Below are positions 22,525 to 34,399 of a stretch of DNA of 64,000 nucleotides, one piece after another. Both the position numbers and the translations under genes were made by a program. The notes below the pieces were generated by a model. The model had not been told where the DNA came from and searched no databases. It saw nothing but the letters and a program-made list of their open reading frames with translations. Source of the DNA: Larix kaempferi (lineage: Eukaryota; Streptophyta; Pinopsida; Pinales; Pinaceae); NCBI GenBank assembly GCA_027924585.1, contig BSBM01000809.1, positions 5,206,501-5,270,500 on the forward strand, given 5' to 3'. Numbering within the stretch: the stretch's first letter is position 1; every line of letters starts with the position of its first letter.

Positions 22525-23977
22525 TGTAGTGTCCCTCCTATCCTACAAGGCTATGGAGAGGACACTAATAATAATACTGGACATCTAGTCCCATACTTAA
22601 ACAAATAAGCATTCATATAAATTGTAGATGGAGAAATGCAAATGCATAAACATTTGAAAACACAGCAGAATTTGATTCCAATACACATCCATCATACATT
22701 CTAGATTTTTTTGCCATTCATCAATTTAAGCAATATCAAATTAGAAAATTAAAATACTTATCTTAAACCAAGTAATCCCTGAGCAACCAGCTACACTTCT
22801 GCAACGTTCCACCCAACCGTAGGCCAGTGTGCTCCTTAATCTCTCAGCACCACTGCCACCCCCAAGCTGGGCATGATCTCCACAAGGAAAAAGGGGAAAA
22901 CAGGCTCTCACATAGCCAAGGATACACCAGAATCAGCCAAGCCAATCAGCAGTTGGGTTTTCTCAGGCTGCTAAGAGATGGGCAGAGGTGAATTACTAGG
23001 CTAGTGGCTCAACCATTGAGCTATGGATACTTCATTGGGCTCATCAAGCCAAATCTGTCCTCTTCCACTCTTGAATCTCCTGCTCACAGGTTCAAACTAA
23101 ACAGGGAGGGACATAACAGCCAGAAATGCAAGTGCTGGGCGTTTTTGCAGTAGGATTCCCAACGATGGGAATTCCACCAGTTCAGAAAACGTGGGAAAGC
23201 CCAAAACAAAAATTGGAAAAATGGGAAAACAACCCCAAGAGCATAATCGTTTACAGAAAAACGTTCATGGGCATTTTGGGGCAAAAATGACCTCTATAAA
23301 CCCCCAGAAAATCGTGGTTCTCTTCTCCCAGCCACTATGCTAACCAAAAATGAGTTCCCCGGGCATGGAAGAATGCAGAGAATGGTGAAAACGTGAAGGA
23401 AAAACTCCATTTCGCCCCAAGCTGCGTGAGAGAGGAAAGACTGTGGTTCCAAATGGCTTGGGAAGGCAAAACATGGGTGATTTCTTGCCTTGCAAGCAAA
23501 AATTCAAATTCCCAGATTGATGGCTTGCCCATACCCGAAATTGGCTGCCATACCTCATCATTCCCAAGGCATTAACTGCCTCAACCAACTCTGGGAAGAA
23601 TTTAATGATTGGGGCATAAGCCAAAATGGGTAGTTGGGATCTCATGGGTTTTCTCATTGACACATGGGTTGACTCCATTGGCTCAAGGGTTTGGTTATTT
23701 TTCCTCCCTATTCCTTGTAAGATCATGCCCCATCTCTTTGTTGCATTGCATAGCTGGTTGTGGGTTTTTTTTTCATTAAAATTGCATATTTACATGATGT
23801 CCGAATTTACATTGTGCATGGCTAGCACAAGAACCATATGCATCTATTCTAATTGCCGATACATAAAACGATAAATCAATGGCGGGGCCTTGGCCTTGAG
23901 CTCCTCACCAAGACTAAATAACAATATTTACATCATTTACAATGTTAATGCAATAGGGTCAAGATGGGGACATTACA
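22525..23977 (-). repeat. 5' LTR of the LARD-like element
   Basis: 1453 bases, followed at 23978 by the right copy of the target duplication AAATA. It would contain the promoter on the minus strand. Confidence 0.93.
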
Positions 23978-23982
23978 AAATA

Positions 23983-24101
23983 TTTTTGAACTACTAGTTA
24001 GTACAAGTTTAGAGCCTGTTTATCGACAACATTGTTAATGTTACAATTGCTAGATGTAGTTGTTTTTCTTATTCATTAGTCTAGCCTTAAATATGAGAAC
24101 C
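23983..24101. other. Short host or older-repeat spacer between two elements
   Basis: About 120 AT-rich bases with no gene. The string GAGAACCTGAT at its right end also occurs at 39091-39101, just beyond element B, so the insertion site may itself be repetitive. Confidence 0.5.
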
Positions 24102-24613
24102 TGATATGGGGGAATGTTATTGTTATAGCTCAAATTGTCACTCTGTACACCATTGAGAGCCTTCATGCCATATGACCATGAAGAACATGAGGTTCATACC
24201 TCCTAAGAGTATTGAGACCCTTTTTCACCTTGCTGGTACCCTCCTTAGTCATACTTGGAGGCAAATCCACCACCCGGGGGTCGAATGCCACTTCACCAAG
24301 CCCACATTAGAGATATTTTCGCACCCTTCCCATAGTGCAAGGTGCGAAAATACAACATTTTTTGCGCTCTGCACATCTTTGTTGGCGCGAAAATTTCAAC
24401 ATTTCCGCGCTCTGCTTAGTTCTAGAGGCACGGAAATCCCTCAACAACCACTTTCCCTGGTCTTTGGATCTTGAATCTCAAAGATATTTTTATGGGATAG
24501 GGGTTCCCTTTGAATCTCATCGGACCCTCCTTCCTTGGTATGATTTAGCTCCTTGAGCCATCTTTTACTCACCTAGATCCATCATTTTCTCCTAGTGGTT
24601 GGTCTCCCAAATC

Positions 24614-24622
24614 CTATAAGAA
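24614..24622 (+). promoter_or_regulatory. TATA box of the Tat B 5' LTR
   Basis: CTATAAGAAGG, repeated at 38510 in the 3' LTR. Transcription would be expected to start about 30 bases downstream, defining the U3/R border. Confidence 0.6.
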
Positions 24623-24902
24623 GGAAGCCATCCATGAGCTATGGAGAGAAATTTTGGAGGCATCAAACCTATTATCTTAGAAGTCTTACAGAGGTAGCAA
24701 AGGAGAGCTTGGAAGAATATGTTATCATCTTATACATCAAGGTAAAACATTGTATTTAACTTCTTTGGCTTTCTTAGTGATAACTTGGCCTATTCTCCCA
24801 TATTTTGTGTCTAATCATATTGATGCATGATATGTTGTAAATTGGATCTAGATCAATACATCTATTTGCTTGGAAGTTTTGGTTCTTTGTCTTGTTCAAT
24901 AG

Positions 24903-24959
24903 GTTCAAGCTTTGGAGATCAAACTTGGAGCTGGAACTAGGACAACCTTCAGGTTGGAG
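24903..24959 (+). other. Candidate LTR mini-exon, Tat B 5' LTR
   Basis: 57 bases between acceptor CTTGTTCAATAG and donor GTAAGTTTC. An upstream donor ATCAAG|GTAAAA (24742) would give a 161-base intron, and a pyrimidine-rich acceptor TTTATTTTTTAG at 26980 could take the second junction 178 bases before the gag ATG. The 3' LTR has the same 57-base block (38800-38856). This is a prediction from splice-site patterns and conservation. Confidence 0.45.
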
Positions 24960-25136
24960 GTAAGTTTCACTTCTTCCTTTCCTCTCCCATGTCCAATAGT
25001 TTATGCATTGAGCTAGATCTAAGAGAATAAGTTTACAATTTGTTTTGTTTCTGTCATAGATTAAAATTTTAGAAATTTAGTTTAGTCAATGAGAGGGGTT
25101 TAACTATCCGTAGGATGGATTCTCTAACACAGAAAT

Positions 25137-25155
25137 TGGCGAATCCGCTGGGGAC
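25137..25155 (+). promoter_or_regulatory. Primer binding site of Tat B
   Basis: TGGCGAATCCGCTGGGGAC begins five bases after the LTR end. Sites of the form TGGCG-N2-TC-N-GCTGGGGA are common in Tat/Ogre-type elements and are usually assigned to an arginine tRNA; that assignment is from general knowledge and was not checked here. Confidence 0.85.
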
Positions 25156-27157
25156 TTTCCCATGTTAAATTTGATATCGAATCTTTAAGATTTGATCTCC
25201 TACCTCTGCAAATTATTTAGTTTTGATTTTTATTGCCATCCTGGTCTTCATTGTTGGGCTCTCTGAGTCTTAAAAACTTCAGATATTGATGATCTCTATC
25301 TCAAATATTTGCCCTTGCCTCTCTACAACATATTTTTGCACCCCTCAGGTGCATTACAGAGAAAAAATCCTTAAATTTCTGCACCCCCACAATAGCCCAG
25401 AATGCGAAAATATCATATTTCCACGCCTGTGTGGTCTGCTAGGGAGCGGAAATTCCCTGTAACTCACATTGAAGCTCAATTTTTTCATCTTATTGGAGTT
25501 TGGTTTTGTTTTTTCATTTGTTTTCTGTCATCGGATCTTGATCGGCTCTGTTGGATTCCATCCTGATTTCCACATTTTGGTTTTCTTTTAGCCCTCATTT
25601 GGTTTGAAGAGTGAATTTGCAAATGTTGCAAGTGTGTTGAAGATTGGAAGACTGTCATAGCCATCCCTATCCTCTTATCACCTTCTTTAAACCCTGCATT
25701 TGGTCTGGTAATTTACAAGCTCCTCTACCCCTGATCTGAAGGTCTAAAAGCTTGCTTGGTTTGTTTAATTTTTTCATTTATATGATTTCGATTTTTTTGA
25801 GTGAAAGTGACAAGAAGGAGTAGATTATCTACTTGGCTCCTTTACTTCAATATTGCAAAATTTATTTGATTTCTTACATTTTACATATTTATTTTGCATA
25901 CTTGGAGAAGATCATTGGAAATTGATTACTTTGTGAAAGAATCTATGCATTTTTTGAGTTCTTGAAATTTGCTTGGAAACTTTTCAAAACCCTTTTTTCT
26001 TCTTCATTTGATGTTGAAACATTTTTGCAATCCAAGAAGCTTCCTTTGTTTTACTTGTCATTTTTAGGCTCATTTGAAGCAAAAATGGAAACAAAAAAAT
26101 TGTTTTTCAATTTGTTTTTGGATGTATTTGGTGTGAAAGAGTGATTCATACTTTGATTTGGCACATAAATTGAAAAGAAAAAACAAAATGTGGGTATTTT
26201 ATTTTTCAAAAAAATTGCATTTGTGTCTCTTACATTTGGGAACGGAAAATAACTCTCCCTTCCATAGCTATAAGTTCATCGAAAGGAAAAGACTTGCATA
26301 GATTCATCCATATTTGCATGCTTTGAGTCGGGTCTACACACCACCAAGTTGCACTTTCGCTTCCCTTGAGTAAAACAACAAGCCTTTAAAATTAACACTC
26401 TAACTCAACACACATTAACCTCATTTGAGGACATAAAAAGAATTATGTAGTTCGGTAAGACATCGGGGATAGGAATCCAAATAATCCTCCCTTCTCATTT
26501 TACATCCGAGACATAGTTGTTTTCTCTTAGGGTGCTAAAATCCTCTTGTATTTGTTGACACGGTTATACACCAATTTGTTGGGGGGCCTCCTATTCCACG
26601 GGGTAAGCAACGAGGACTGGTTCTGAACGGACTTTGTGGAATACTACACTCCACTTAACACCTACGGATGTCAATCCATTGTATTCCTTGTATTTTCCGG
26701 CCTCCATATTGGTTGTACAAGGGTCAAAAGGCAAAATCTCCCATAAACCTTCCCAAACGTGTCATGAACAAGTTATCCTAGTGACCATCCTTCTAGGGCT
26801 CTTTTACCCGGGATCCCTTTCAGTAGAGGGATATCCCTTCATCTATATTGGTCTCTGATTTTGTATTATTCGACTTGGATTTCATCACCTTGCGGAGGAT
26901 ACGATCTACTGAGGTCTCCAGATCTTAGATAGGAGGATTGATTGCTCTTATATCTTGTAGAGGGTCTTTTTATTTTTTAGTGTTGCTTGTTGGATTTTTG
27001 GCCTCTTTTTTATCACTCGCTTATTGTGGTGTCGGTCATAGTAAATTTTTTGGCCATGTGCCTCTTTTTCTTCTAGCTCCCCTTTTACACGCTCGGTTGC
27101 CTGAGGTTTTTTGAGTTCTTTTTTAACGACTTTGCCCACATCACCTAGTTCTGTTCC
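25156..27157 (+). other. Long 5' leader of Tat B
   Basis: About 2 kb without a supported ORF. At 25326-25450 it contains a block resembling the U3 hairpin module: TGCACCCC repeats, ATGCGAAAATATCATATTTCC and GGGAGCGGAAAT. A pyrimidine-rich acceptor-like site is at 26980. Long leaders with introns are known in Tat relatives. Confidence 0.6.
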
Positions 27158-29990
27158 ATGGTGGATCCAAGGAAATCACAAAGACAACAAGGGATGAGTC
27201 CCAGACCATCTGTTCCTATATTCAGTCGACCGCAACCTTCATGCATTCCCACTCCCCCTACTAGCAGACCAGCTAGTCGGGAGACTATCCCATGATCGAC
27301 TAGTGCGACACCACTAGTTGCTACGGTATCACAAACTCCTACCCCACCAGAAATTAGGGTAGTACCAGAAGTTAATGAAACATCAGAACCCAATGTATCA
27401 CCTAATATTAGCATCACGCTCGACAATACTATCCCACCATAAGTCGACGTTGCACCATAAGTTATTATTACTCCAGAAACTAGCATATCCCCAGAGATGC
27501 CATCACAAAATGATCTTCCCAAAGGATACATTGATATTATTAAGGAATCCGACCCTTTCCCTTCTATGACAATTCAATTAGCTACAAAACTTAACCAAAC
27601 CTTAATACAGTTGTTACACCACCTGTTATTCCTAATACCTCGGTTAGGCCTAACTACCAATCTGAATCTTCTAGTAGCAGAACATTTGGAATGCCAACAC
27701 CTAACCTTCCTTCAGGCCTTGAACTTATGGCATCCATAAGAGAAAAACTCGTTAGTTTAGCTAATGAACGTGTGGCAATGAACAGATTTAGACGTGAAGA
27801 CACACAAATGATGACTCAGAACTCAAAATTTTCATTGCCATCCACATCTGAAGTGGTAAACCCTCGTGATTCGAGAACCTTCCAATCCACTGATTCGACC
27901 TATAGAATTTTTTTTGTAGGTCGATCCGCACCCACAGATTGGATCTATTCCTTGCCCCCATGAATTGATTCGGGAACATAAAAGATTTTTGATCTATATT
28001 CATCATTATGAAACATGACTTTGGGCCAAGCCCTAAACTATTTATGCACTCTTCCAGTACTTATGCAATTAACCTCGGAAACTCCCCCTCGACCTTTCCC
28101 ACTCATTTTACCAAGTGAAATTATTGGTCGTTCCTTAGGGGATATTCCTAGTCATGGGACAAGCCATTACATCCCTTGGTTACCTGTATCATATGGAACT
28201 AGTGTTCATTCATCTTCACAAGTCGGCACCACGAGTGGAGCCACCCAACATGCACAACCAACCTCTTCCCATGTTTCCATCGGAAGATCTGCTATTCCCA
28301 CTATTAGTACGTCGGTTGTGACTGAAATTCAATCTTCAACCATGATTTACACTATCTCTAGAGGACAACATTTTATTGATGCCCCAAGTGGAACCAATAA
28401 CCAACCTCCTTCGCTAGGACCACCTGCTTCATGGGGACCATAAATCCCACCCATTGGGGGGAAACATACAATAGGTAACCAGAATCCTTCTACGGGGAAA
28501 ACAAACCAATATCAACCCTTTTACCCCCCCAACCCTAATCTGTATCATGGGATACCTTACCTTGGCCCACCTCCCCAATCTTGCCCCTTAATCAATGTAT
28601 CCCACCTCCCCAAACCCGCCCCTTAATCAAGGAGGAACAAACAATCCATGGGCTCCACCTCCCCCTACTCAAGGTACGGTTAATCCACCCAATCAAGGAG
28701 TTTTGAACCATACATGGGTCCCGCCACCCCCTGTATCTACACCATTTAACCCCACGATGCAGAACTTCCAACAAGCGGTGTATAATACGATTCCGAATCA
28801 ATTGGTAAATCCTGTGATTCCCAACCAACAACCGGTTAAACCCATGATCCCTAATACACAGAAATTCCAACTGTACCTCGCGGGAAAAACATATGAGTAT
28901 AATATGCCACAATCTGCAGTGCAGGGCCCTACTAGCGTCCTGACACCCAATCAATATTATTCTTTCCCGCAACCCAATAGACAAATTCCCTTTCTAGCAA
29001 CATTGGACCTGCCTGATTTGTCAAGATTGATAAACGATCCCATTTGGCATGAAGCACTGGCCACCTATTCCCGCCAAATTACCATCATATATCCCAAAAT
29101 TCGGCGCCAAACCAGAGGAAGACCCAAAAAATCATGTTATGACATTTCATCTCCGGTGTTCTTCAAACTCATTGATGGATGATTCCATACGATTAAGGCT
29201 CTTCCAACGTACACTCACTGGAACAGAAGCTAAATGGTATATTGATCTGACACAACACTCTTTCCGATATTTCAACTCCCTTGCCATGCAGTTTTTGATG
29301 CATTTTCAGCTCCCCATTCAGTACGAAACTGGCACGGACCTATTAACTTCGTTGCAACAATCCACCTCTACTCACATCTCAAATCATATTCATGAATGGT
29401 GGAGACGCCGAAGATTGATTAAGGCTCCTATCTCTGATCAATTATTACCCGATTGGTTTACAAAATCATTATTTCCACCTATCGCTAGGGATGTTGCAAT
29501 GGGTGGGGTTGTTACAAAAGAGCAAGAGATAAGTCGTGCTCAGTATATGGACTTGGTTTACTCCCAATCTAGAACTTTATATGAACCGATCCCCCATGCT
29601 CCTCGCCCCATCAATGACCCATCTAGGCCCGCTACTGAACCTGCTATTGATGGCATAGTAGGTTTCGTGAAGGCCCAACCTGCATCAAGATTTAGTGGAC
29701 AACATAATACTTATGCTCCACCTCAAAATCGGGATACATCTAAAAACGATACTTGTCCTGCTCAGACCTCCGAGGTGAATGCGGTTCAATCCTCATCGCA
29801 GCAATCCGGGGGAAAAAGAAGAACAATAAAGGGAAATCCAAAAAACCTTCTCCTCGGTAGGAAAATCCAAAACCCCAGTAAACCAACACTGATAATAAAC
29901 CCAAAAGGAAAGCTAATTTCCCCTGCCTTATTTGTCAGGAAGAGCACTATACAAAAGACTATCCTTATCGTGAGGAAGTCAATAAATTTG
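27158..29990 (+). pseudogene. Tat B gag, disrupted
   Basis: It starts at an ATG in the context TTCCATGG. The N-terminal half (27158-28990) is Pro/Ser/Thr-rich with stops near 27295 and 27440 and a frame change. The conserved core at 29040-29600 reads KFGAKPEEDPKNHVMTFHL, SIRLRLFQRTLTGTEAKWYI, DHIHEWWRRRRLI-like and FTKSLFPPIARDVAMGGVV, a retrotransposon gag domain of the Tat type. Gag would form the particle that packages element RNA. Premature stops and frameshifts (about 28620, 29050 and 29850) make it non-functional. Confidence 0.82.
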
Positions 29991-30750
29991 TGAAAGGTTC
30001 TTCCCGCTCGATAGTCCTAACTGACCCTTTCCCATCCCAACAACAACAAATGATCACATACACCCCTCCACAAGGGGGCACTCCAAATGATCCCACTCAA
30101 CCAAAGAAATCCGCAAACCACGACATCCTCATGATGAGTAACGAGATTGTGCATTTATCCACTAGGACAAAGACATATGACTCTATTCCAAATTCAAACA
30201 AATATGGGAATTCAAAAGATAAATCTCCTATGGAAGAGTCTCCCTACACTCCTCCCTCTACTTGCCCTCTTCACATCGAAAGGCCTATTACTGACACTGT
30301 GTTGCGCCCACCAAAGGCCACCATTCGAAAAGTGACATTCAATCCAAGTGCGTGAGCTGCCCAAAATTACAATATTGTTAAGGATTTAGCTCAAGCTTAT
30401 TGTGCAATTTCTACTCTCGAAGTTCTAAAGCATTGCCCTAGTTAGCGCAGAACCTTGTTGTCAGCTCTTGGAGCTGTTGACCCAGACACTTCCAACACAA
30501 TTATGTTTAATTTGGAATATTTTAAGCCAAGGCTTTCTCACCAGTTGGATTTTCATATTCATACCAAGATTTGTGGAAACAACATCCATCGTATCGTTTT
30601 GGATAAAGGTGCCTCCACTTCTATCATGTCTTTGTCTTGCTGGAGAGCTATTGGATCTCCGGAGGTGACTCAGTCTCCCACTACTTTGAAAGCTTTTAAC
30701 GGTCGTGGTTCCAACCTTATGGACTCATACCATCACTCGTTATAGAACTA
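29900..30750 (+). pseudogene. Tat B zinc knuckle and protease
   Basis: After a frameshift near 29850 the frame ending at 30355 reads CLICQEEHYTKDYPYREEV: the knuckle C-x2-C-x4-H-x4-C has Tyr in place of its last Cys. A proline-rich linker follows. After a stop at 30353 the same frame gives SNTIMFNLEYFKPRLSHQLD, IHRIVLDKGASTSIMSLSCW and ALKAFNGRG-like sequence, equivalent to element A 208-530. This covers the nucleic-acid-binding end of Gag and the aspartic protease. A frameshift lies near 30745. Confidence 0.78.
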
Positions 30751-30795
30751 GGGGGAAAAACCATATCCATCCACGTAGAAATTGTAGATGGTCCA

Positions 30796-31737
30796 TTGGA
30801 TTGCAATATCCTACTCCGTCAAAACTGGTTTTACGCCATGACCAAGGTAGCATCATCAGTTTTTCGCTTGGTACAATTTCCTCATCAAGGAAAAATTGTC
30901 ACCATTGATCAATTGGATTTTTGCACACCCAATGTTCACTCCAACACCACCAACAACGTCCCATTGTTGACACAATCTCAACATCACTATGAATACATTG
31001 GTGTTGGCCTTTTGAAAGACTCTTACATCATTAGAGTCTTCCCAGAACTTCCACCCCCAGTCTATTCAATCAATATGATTTCTTCCAGCACCGTTCAATC
31101 CCATGAACCTCATGATTCTTGGGTTGTACCAAGTCCCTTTGAGTACGAAACCATCGGTGACTACATGCCTTTGAACTTAAATCAAGCAACCTATCATGCG
31201 ATTCAATCCACCTCCGATTGTATCGATTCTATTGACCACCATCCGGTGCAACCTCTCCCATCTTGGATCGATTCATCCTCGCCCTCTTTTGATTCCCTTT
31301 TACAGACTTTTCCCTCCGATGAGTCTATCATGGAAATCATGAGCATTGACGAACCTCAATGGAAATATCATCATCACCGATCATCTTTTCCTATGATCCA
31401 CATGGTAGATCCCAATACCAAATCCATTGATTTAGATGATATTGTCCAAACACCCTAGATTCTCATCCTTGCTCACAACGTGTTTTCAAAGGGAAATCTA
31501 GCTAACATTGTGGAAAATTTTCCTATTGAGATATCAGTGAAACCTGGTATCGTGGAACACATCCATCTAGGAAAAACTTGTACACCCACTGAGGTGGAAT
31601 TTTATACAGCCTTGTTTAAAGAGTTACATGATGTTCTTGCATGGAGTTATGAGGAAATGTTGAGAATTGACCCATGTATCGTGGTCCATGAAATCAAGGT
31701 TTATCTCGGTGCATGGCCTGATCGGAAAAAACTTTGA
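30796..31737 (+). pseudogene. Tat B protease-RT linker
   Basis: One frame with a stop at 31456 and another at 31735. It encodes FRLVQFPHQGKIVTIDQLDF, IGVGLLKDS, FPSDESIMEIMSIDEPQW and EISVKPGIVEHIHLG, parallel to element A 690-1410. This stretch separates protease from RT in the lineage; I assign it no activity. Confidence 0.75.
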
Positions 31738-32900
31738 CTCATTCACACCAGAAAAACTGCAGCCATTAAGGCAAAAGTTGAAAAGCTCATTCGTGTTGGT
31801 TTTATCTATCTTGTCCCATTAACAAAACGGGTGTCTAACATCATTCTTGTAGCTAAGAAATAGGGCACGATTAGAGTTTGTGTTGATTATAGGGACCTAA
31901 ACAAAGCTTGTCCTAAGGACAACTACCCAACTCCCTTCATCGACCAATAATCGATAACTATGCCGGTAGTGTCATATTTTCATTCATGGATGGCTTCTCT
32001 GGATATAATCAGATTGAGATACTCCCCATTGACCAGCATAAGACAACTTCCATCTTCCCATGGGGAACCTTTGCATATCGCAAGTTACCTTTTGGCTTTC
32101 AACGGGCCATGTCTTACACATTTCATGATATCAAGTACATTGTGGAACCATATCTGGATGGCTTACCCGCCCATTCTACCTTGCGAGAAGACCATCCATA
32201 ACACTTGAGTTCCATATTTTTATGATTCCGCCACTACAACATTCGTTTGAATCCTCACAAATGCATATTTTGTGTTGAATCCGGTAGATTATTAGGTTTC
32301 ATAATATCCAAGGATGGCATTCGCCTCGATCCACTGAAGGTTGAGGCTATTATAGCCTTACCTTCACCCACTAATATCCTAGAACTCCAAAGTTTCCAAG
32401 GGCATGCAAACTTTTTATGCCGCTTTGTCTTTAACTTTGTCGAGATTACCCGGGGCTATATGAAACTTCTTGAAAAGGATATACCCTTCATTTGGGATAA
32501 TGAAGCTCAACAGTCTTTTGATAATCTGAAGAAAAAAAGTCCCTTACTAATGCTCTTGTGTTGCAACCCCCCAATTAGACATGGGATTACATTTTATATC
32601 TCACTGCCTCTACTCCCACTATTGGAATGGTGCTAGTGACAGGAAGAAAGTAGTGGTCAAGAACATGTGGTTTACTATCTCAGTAAGAGTCTCATTGACT
32701 CCGAAACACGTTACTCACATGTGGAGAAACTGGCTCTGGCAACTGTTTTTGCTGTCCAGAGATTTTGACACTATATCTTGCTCCACGAGTCCATTGTTAT
32801 TTCCAACTTTAATCAAATGTATTATATCCTCACACATCAAGTGCTAGGGGGAAATTATTCCCATTGGACTTTTGTCCTCTAGGAATTCAATTAAGAGTTT
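31738..32900 (+). pseudogene. Tat B reverse transcriptase and RNase H
   Basis: It shows RVCVDYRDLNKACPKDNYPT, then a 1-base shift near 31950, FSFMDGFSGYNQIEI with the first catalytic Asp, and WGTFAYRKLPFG. The catalytic loop reads YLDGLPAHS, so the second loop Asp is Gly, and about seven residues (the usual KNAGATF position) are deleted just upstream. The connection NPHKCIFCVESGRLLGF and the RNase H piece (ETRYSHVEKLALA, 32700-32760, frame shifted) follow. It could not polymerise even apart from its stops. Confidence 0.88.
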
Positions 32901-32921
32901 GCAAAAGCGAAATCCAAAAAA

Positions 32922-34278
32922 TTGTTGGTCTTTGCTAAGCTTATATGTGCATTGTCTCGTGTCAATGACCAATCTGAGCCCATTGAATCTCTTCCTGACG
33001 AGTCATTGTTCCTCATTGGCATGAATGACCCCTGGTATGAAGACATTGTTTTATATCTCCAGACCCAATGCTTTCGACCCAATCTCAATCGCGATGAACG
33101 ACATTGCATCCGACACCACGCCAAATATTATCTTATCATTAGTTATACTTTATACCGTTGTCGTATCGACTCTGTCTTGTGTCTATGCTTAACTATCGAG
33201 GAAGTCGAACACGTAATCAATGACTGCCACTCCGGAGCTTGTGGCGGTCATCTTTATGGGATGGCTACAGCCCATAAAATTTTGCGTGTGAGCTACTTTT
33301 GGCCTTCCATCTTCAAAGATTGCATTGAAGTGGTCAAGAAGTGCCCTCCCTGTTAACTTTTTCACTCTAATAAGTGCTCCCATCCATCTCCACTCCATCC
33401 CGCTATTGTTGTTGGCCCCTTTGCAAAATGGGGTCTCGATTTCATGCATTGTAAGCCTACTTTAGCCGGGGGGCATAGTTATGTCATTGTAGTTATTGAC
33501 TATTTTACCAAATGGGATGAAGTTATGCCTACATATGTAGAAGACGACAAAACAACAACACTTTTCATATTCAATCATATCATTGCAAGGTTTGCAGTCC
33601 CTCAATCCATTGTAATTGACCACGGTTCCCATTTTAGGAATCACATGATGGCTAAACTAAGTTCCAAATTGGGTTTTTCGTCATGAAAACTCATCTCCTT
33701 ATTACCCCCGGGTAAATGGAAAAGTAGAGGCAATCAATAAAGTCTTAAAAAAAATGATTCAGCACATGGTGGGAACCCAAAATCAAATTGGCACTTAGAA
33801 CTATTTTTGGCTCTTTGGGCCTATAGGAATTCAGTCAAAAATGCGACCGGGTTCACAACATTTCAATTGGTCTATGGCCTCGAATCGATCCTTCTGATTG
33901 AATGCGATATCCCATCCCTCAAACTGGTCGTTGAACTCTTTCCTAACACTACTGCCGAGGAAGAACGGTTTCTATACCTAACTAAGATTGATGAAACTCG
34001 TCATGACACTGCACTCACTAACGAGGCTTATAAAAAGTGCATTAAGGTTCATTATGATAAATCCGTCCAACCCCGCATTTTTAATGAAGGTGACCTAGTC
34101 TTAACCTACAATCAAATGCACGATAAACTAGGTAAAGGAAAATTAGAATCCATGTGGTACGGTCCCTACGTTGTCAAATGAGTGTTAGAGAAGGGAGGTT
34201 ATGAGATAGTTGATTGAGATGACATACCTTTGGGAGAGCCTTGTAATGGGATTTACCTAAATAGATTTGATGTGTAGG
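32922..34278 (+). pseudogene. Tat B integrase
   Basis: The H2C2 zinc region (RHHAKYYLIISYTLY through VVKKCPPC) is at 33108-33353. After a TAA at 33354 the same frame resumes with the core: Asp in VVIDYFTKWDE, Asp in IVIDHGSHFRN and, after a frameshift at about 33686, Glu in KVEAINKVLKKMIQH. The C-terminal part ends with ESMWYGPYVVK (stop 34179), then GIYLNRFDV and TAG at 34276, a pol terminus like those of other Tat elements. No chromodomain is present. Confidence 0.88.
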
Positions 34279-34399
34279 GTCATCCTGCGTAAAACACTTT
34301 GTATATAGTGTATTTATGGTGTGATTTTGATTTCTTTTTATGTGTCACAATCCTATCTCATCCACAACTATTTATCTCGACTTGTTCTTTTATGAACAG

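Larger units (their letters stand above)
15433..23977 (-). mobile_element. Complete non-autonomous LTR retrotransposon (LARD-like)
   Basis: Two direct repeats of about 1.45 kb (15433-16883 and 22525-23977) start TGTAGTGTCCC and end GGGGACATTACA, with inverted-repeat tips. They are flanked by the perfect 5-bp target duplication AAATA. On the minus strand a primer site TGGTATCAGAGC lies five bases inside the right LTR and a polypurine tract lies immediately before the left LTR, so the element reads right to left. The 5.6 kb interior has no protease, RT or integrase; it holds a 31-bp minisatellite, decayed subrepeats and one zinc-knuckle ORF. About 35 differences between the LTRs, by eye, many of them C/T or G/A, suggest the youngest insertion in the window. 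Confidence 0.93.
24102..25131 (+). repeat. 5' LTR of Tat B
   Basis: It starts TGATATGGGGGAATG and ends TTCTCTAACACA directly before the primer site. From 24253 onward it matches the 3' LTR (38183-39027), with a small extra segment near 24290-24315. U3 holds hairpin motifs built from GCGCGAAAAT (24320-24420), a TATA box lies at 24614 and a candidate mini-exon at 24903-24959. The first 150 bases have no counterpart in the truncated 3' LTR, so the left end rests on resemblance to the Tat A LTR. Confidence 0.75.

Noticed and set aside
26948-27139. Lysine-rich minus ORF upstream of Tat B gag
   Set aside because: It is the complement of a pyrimidine-rich leader; no conservation was seen and it runs opposite to gag.
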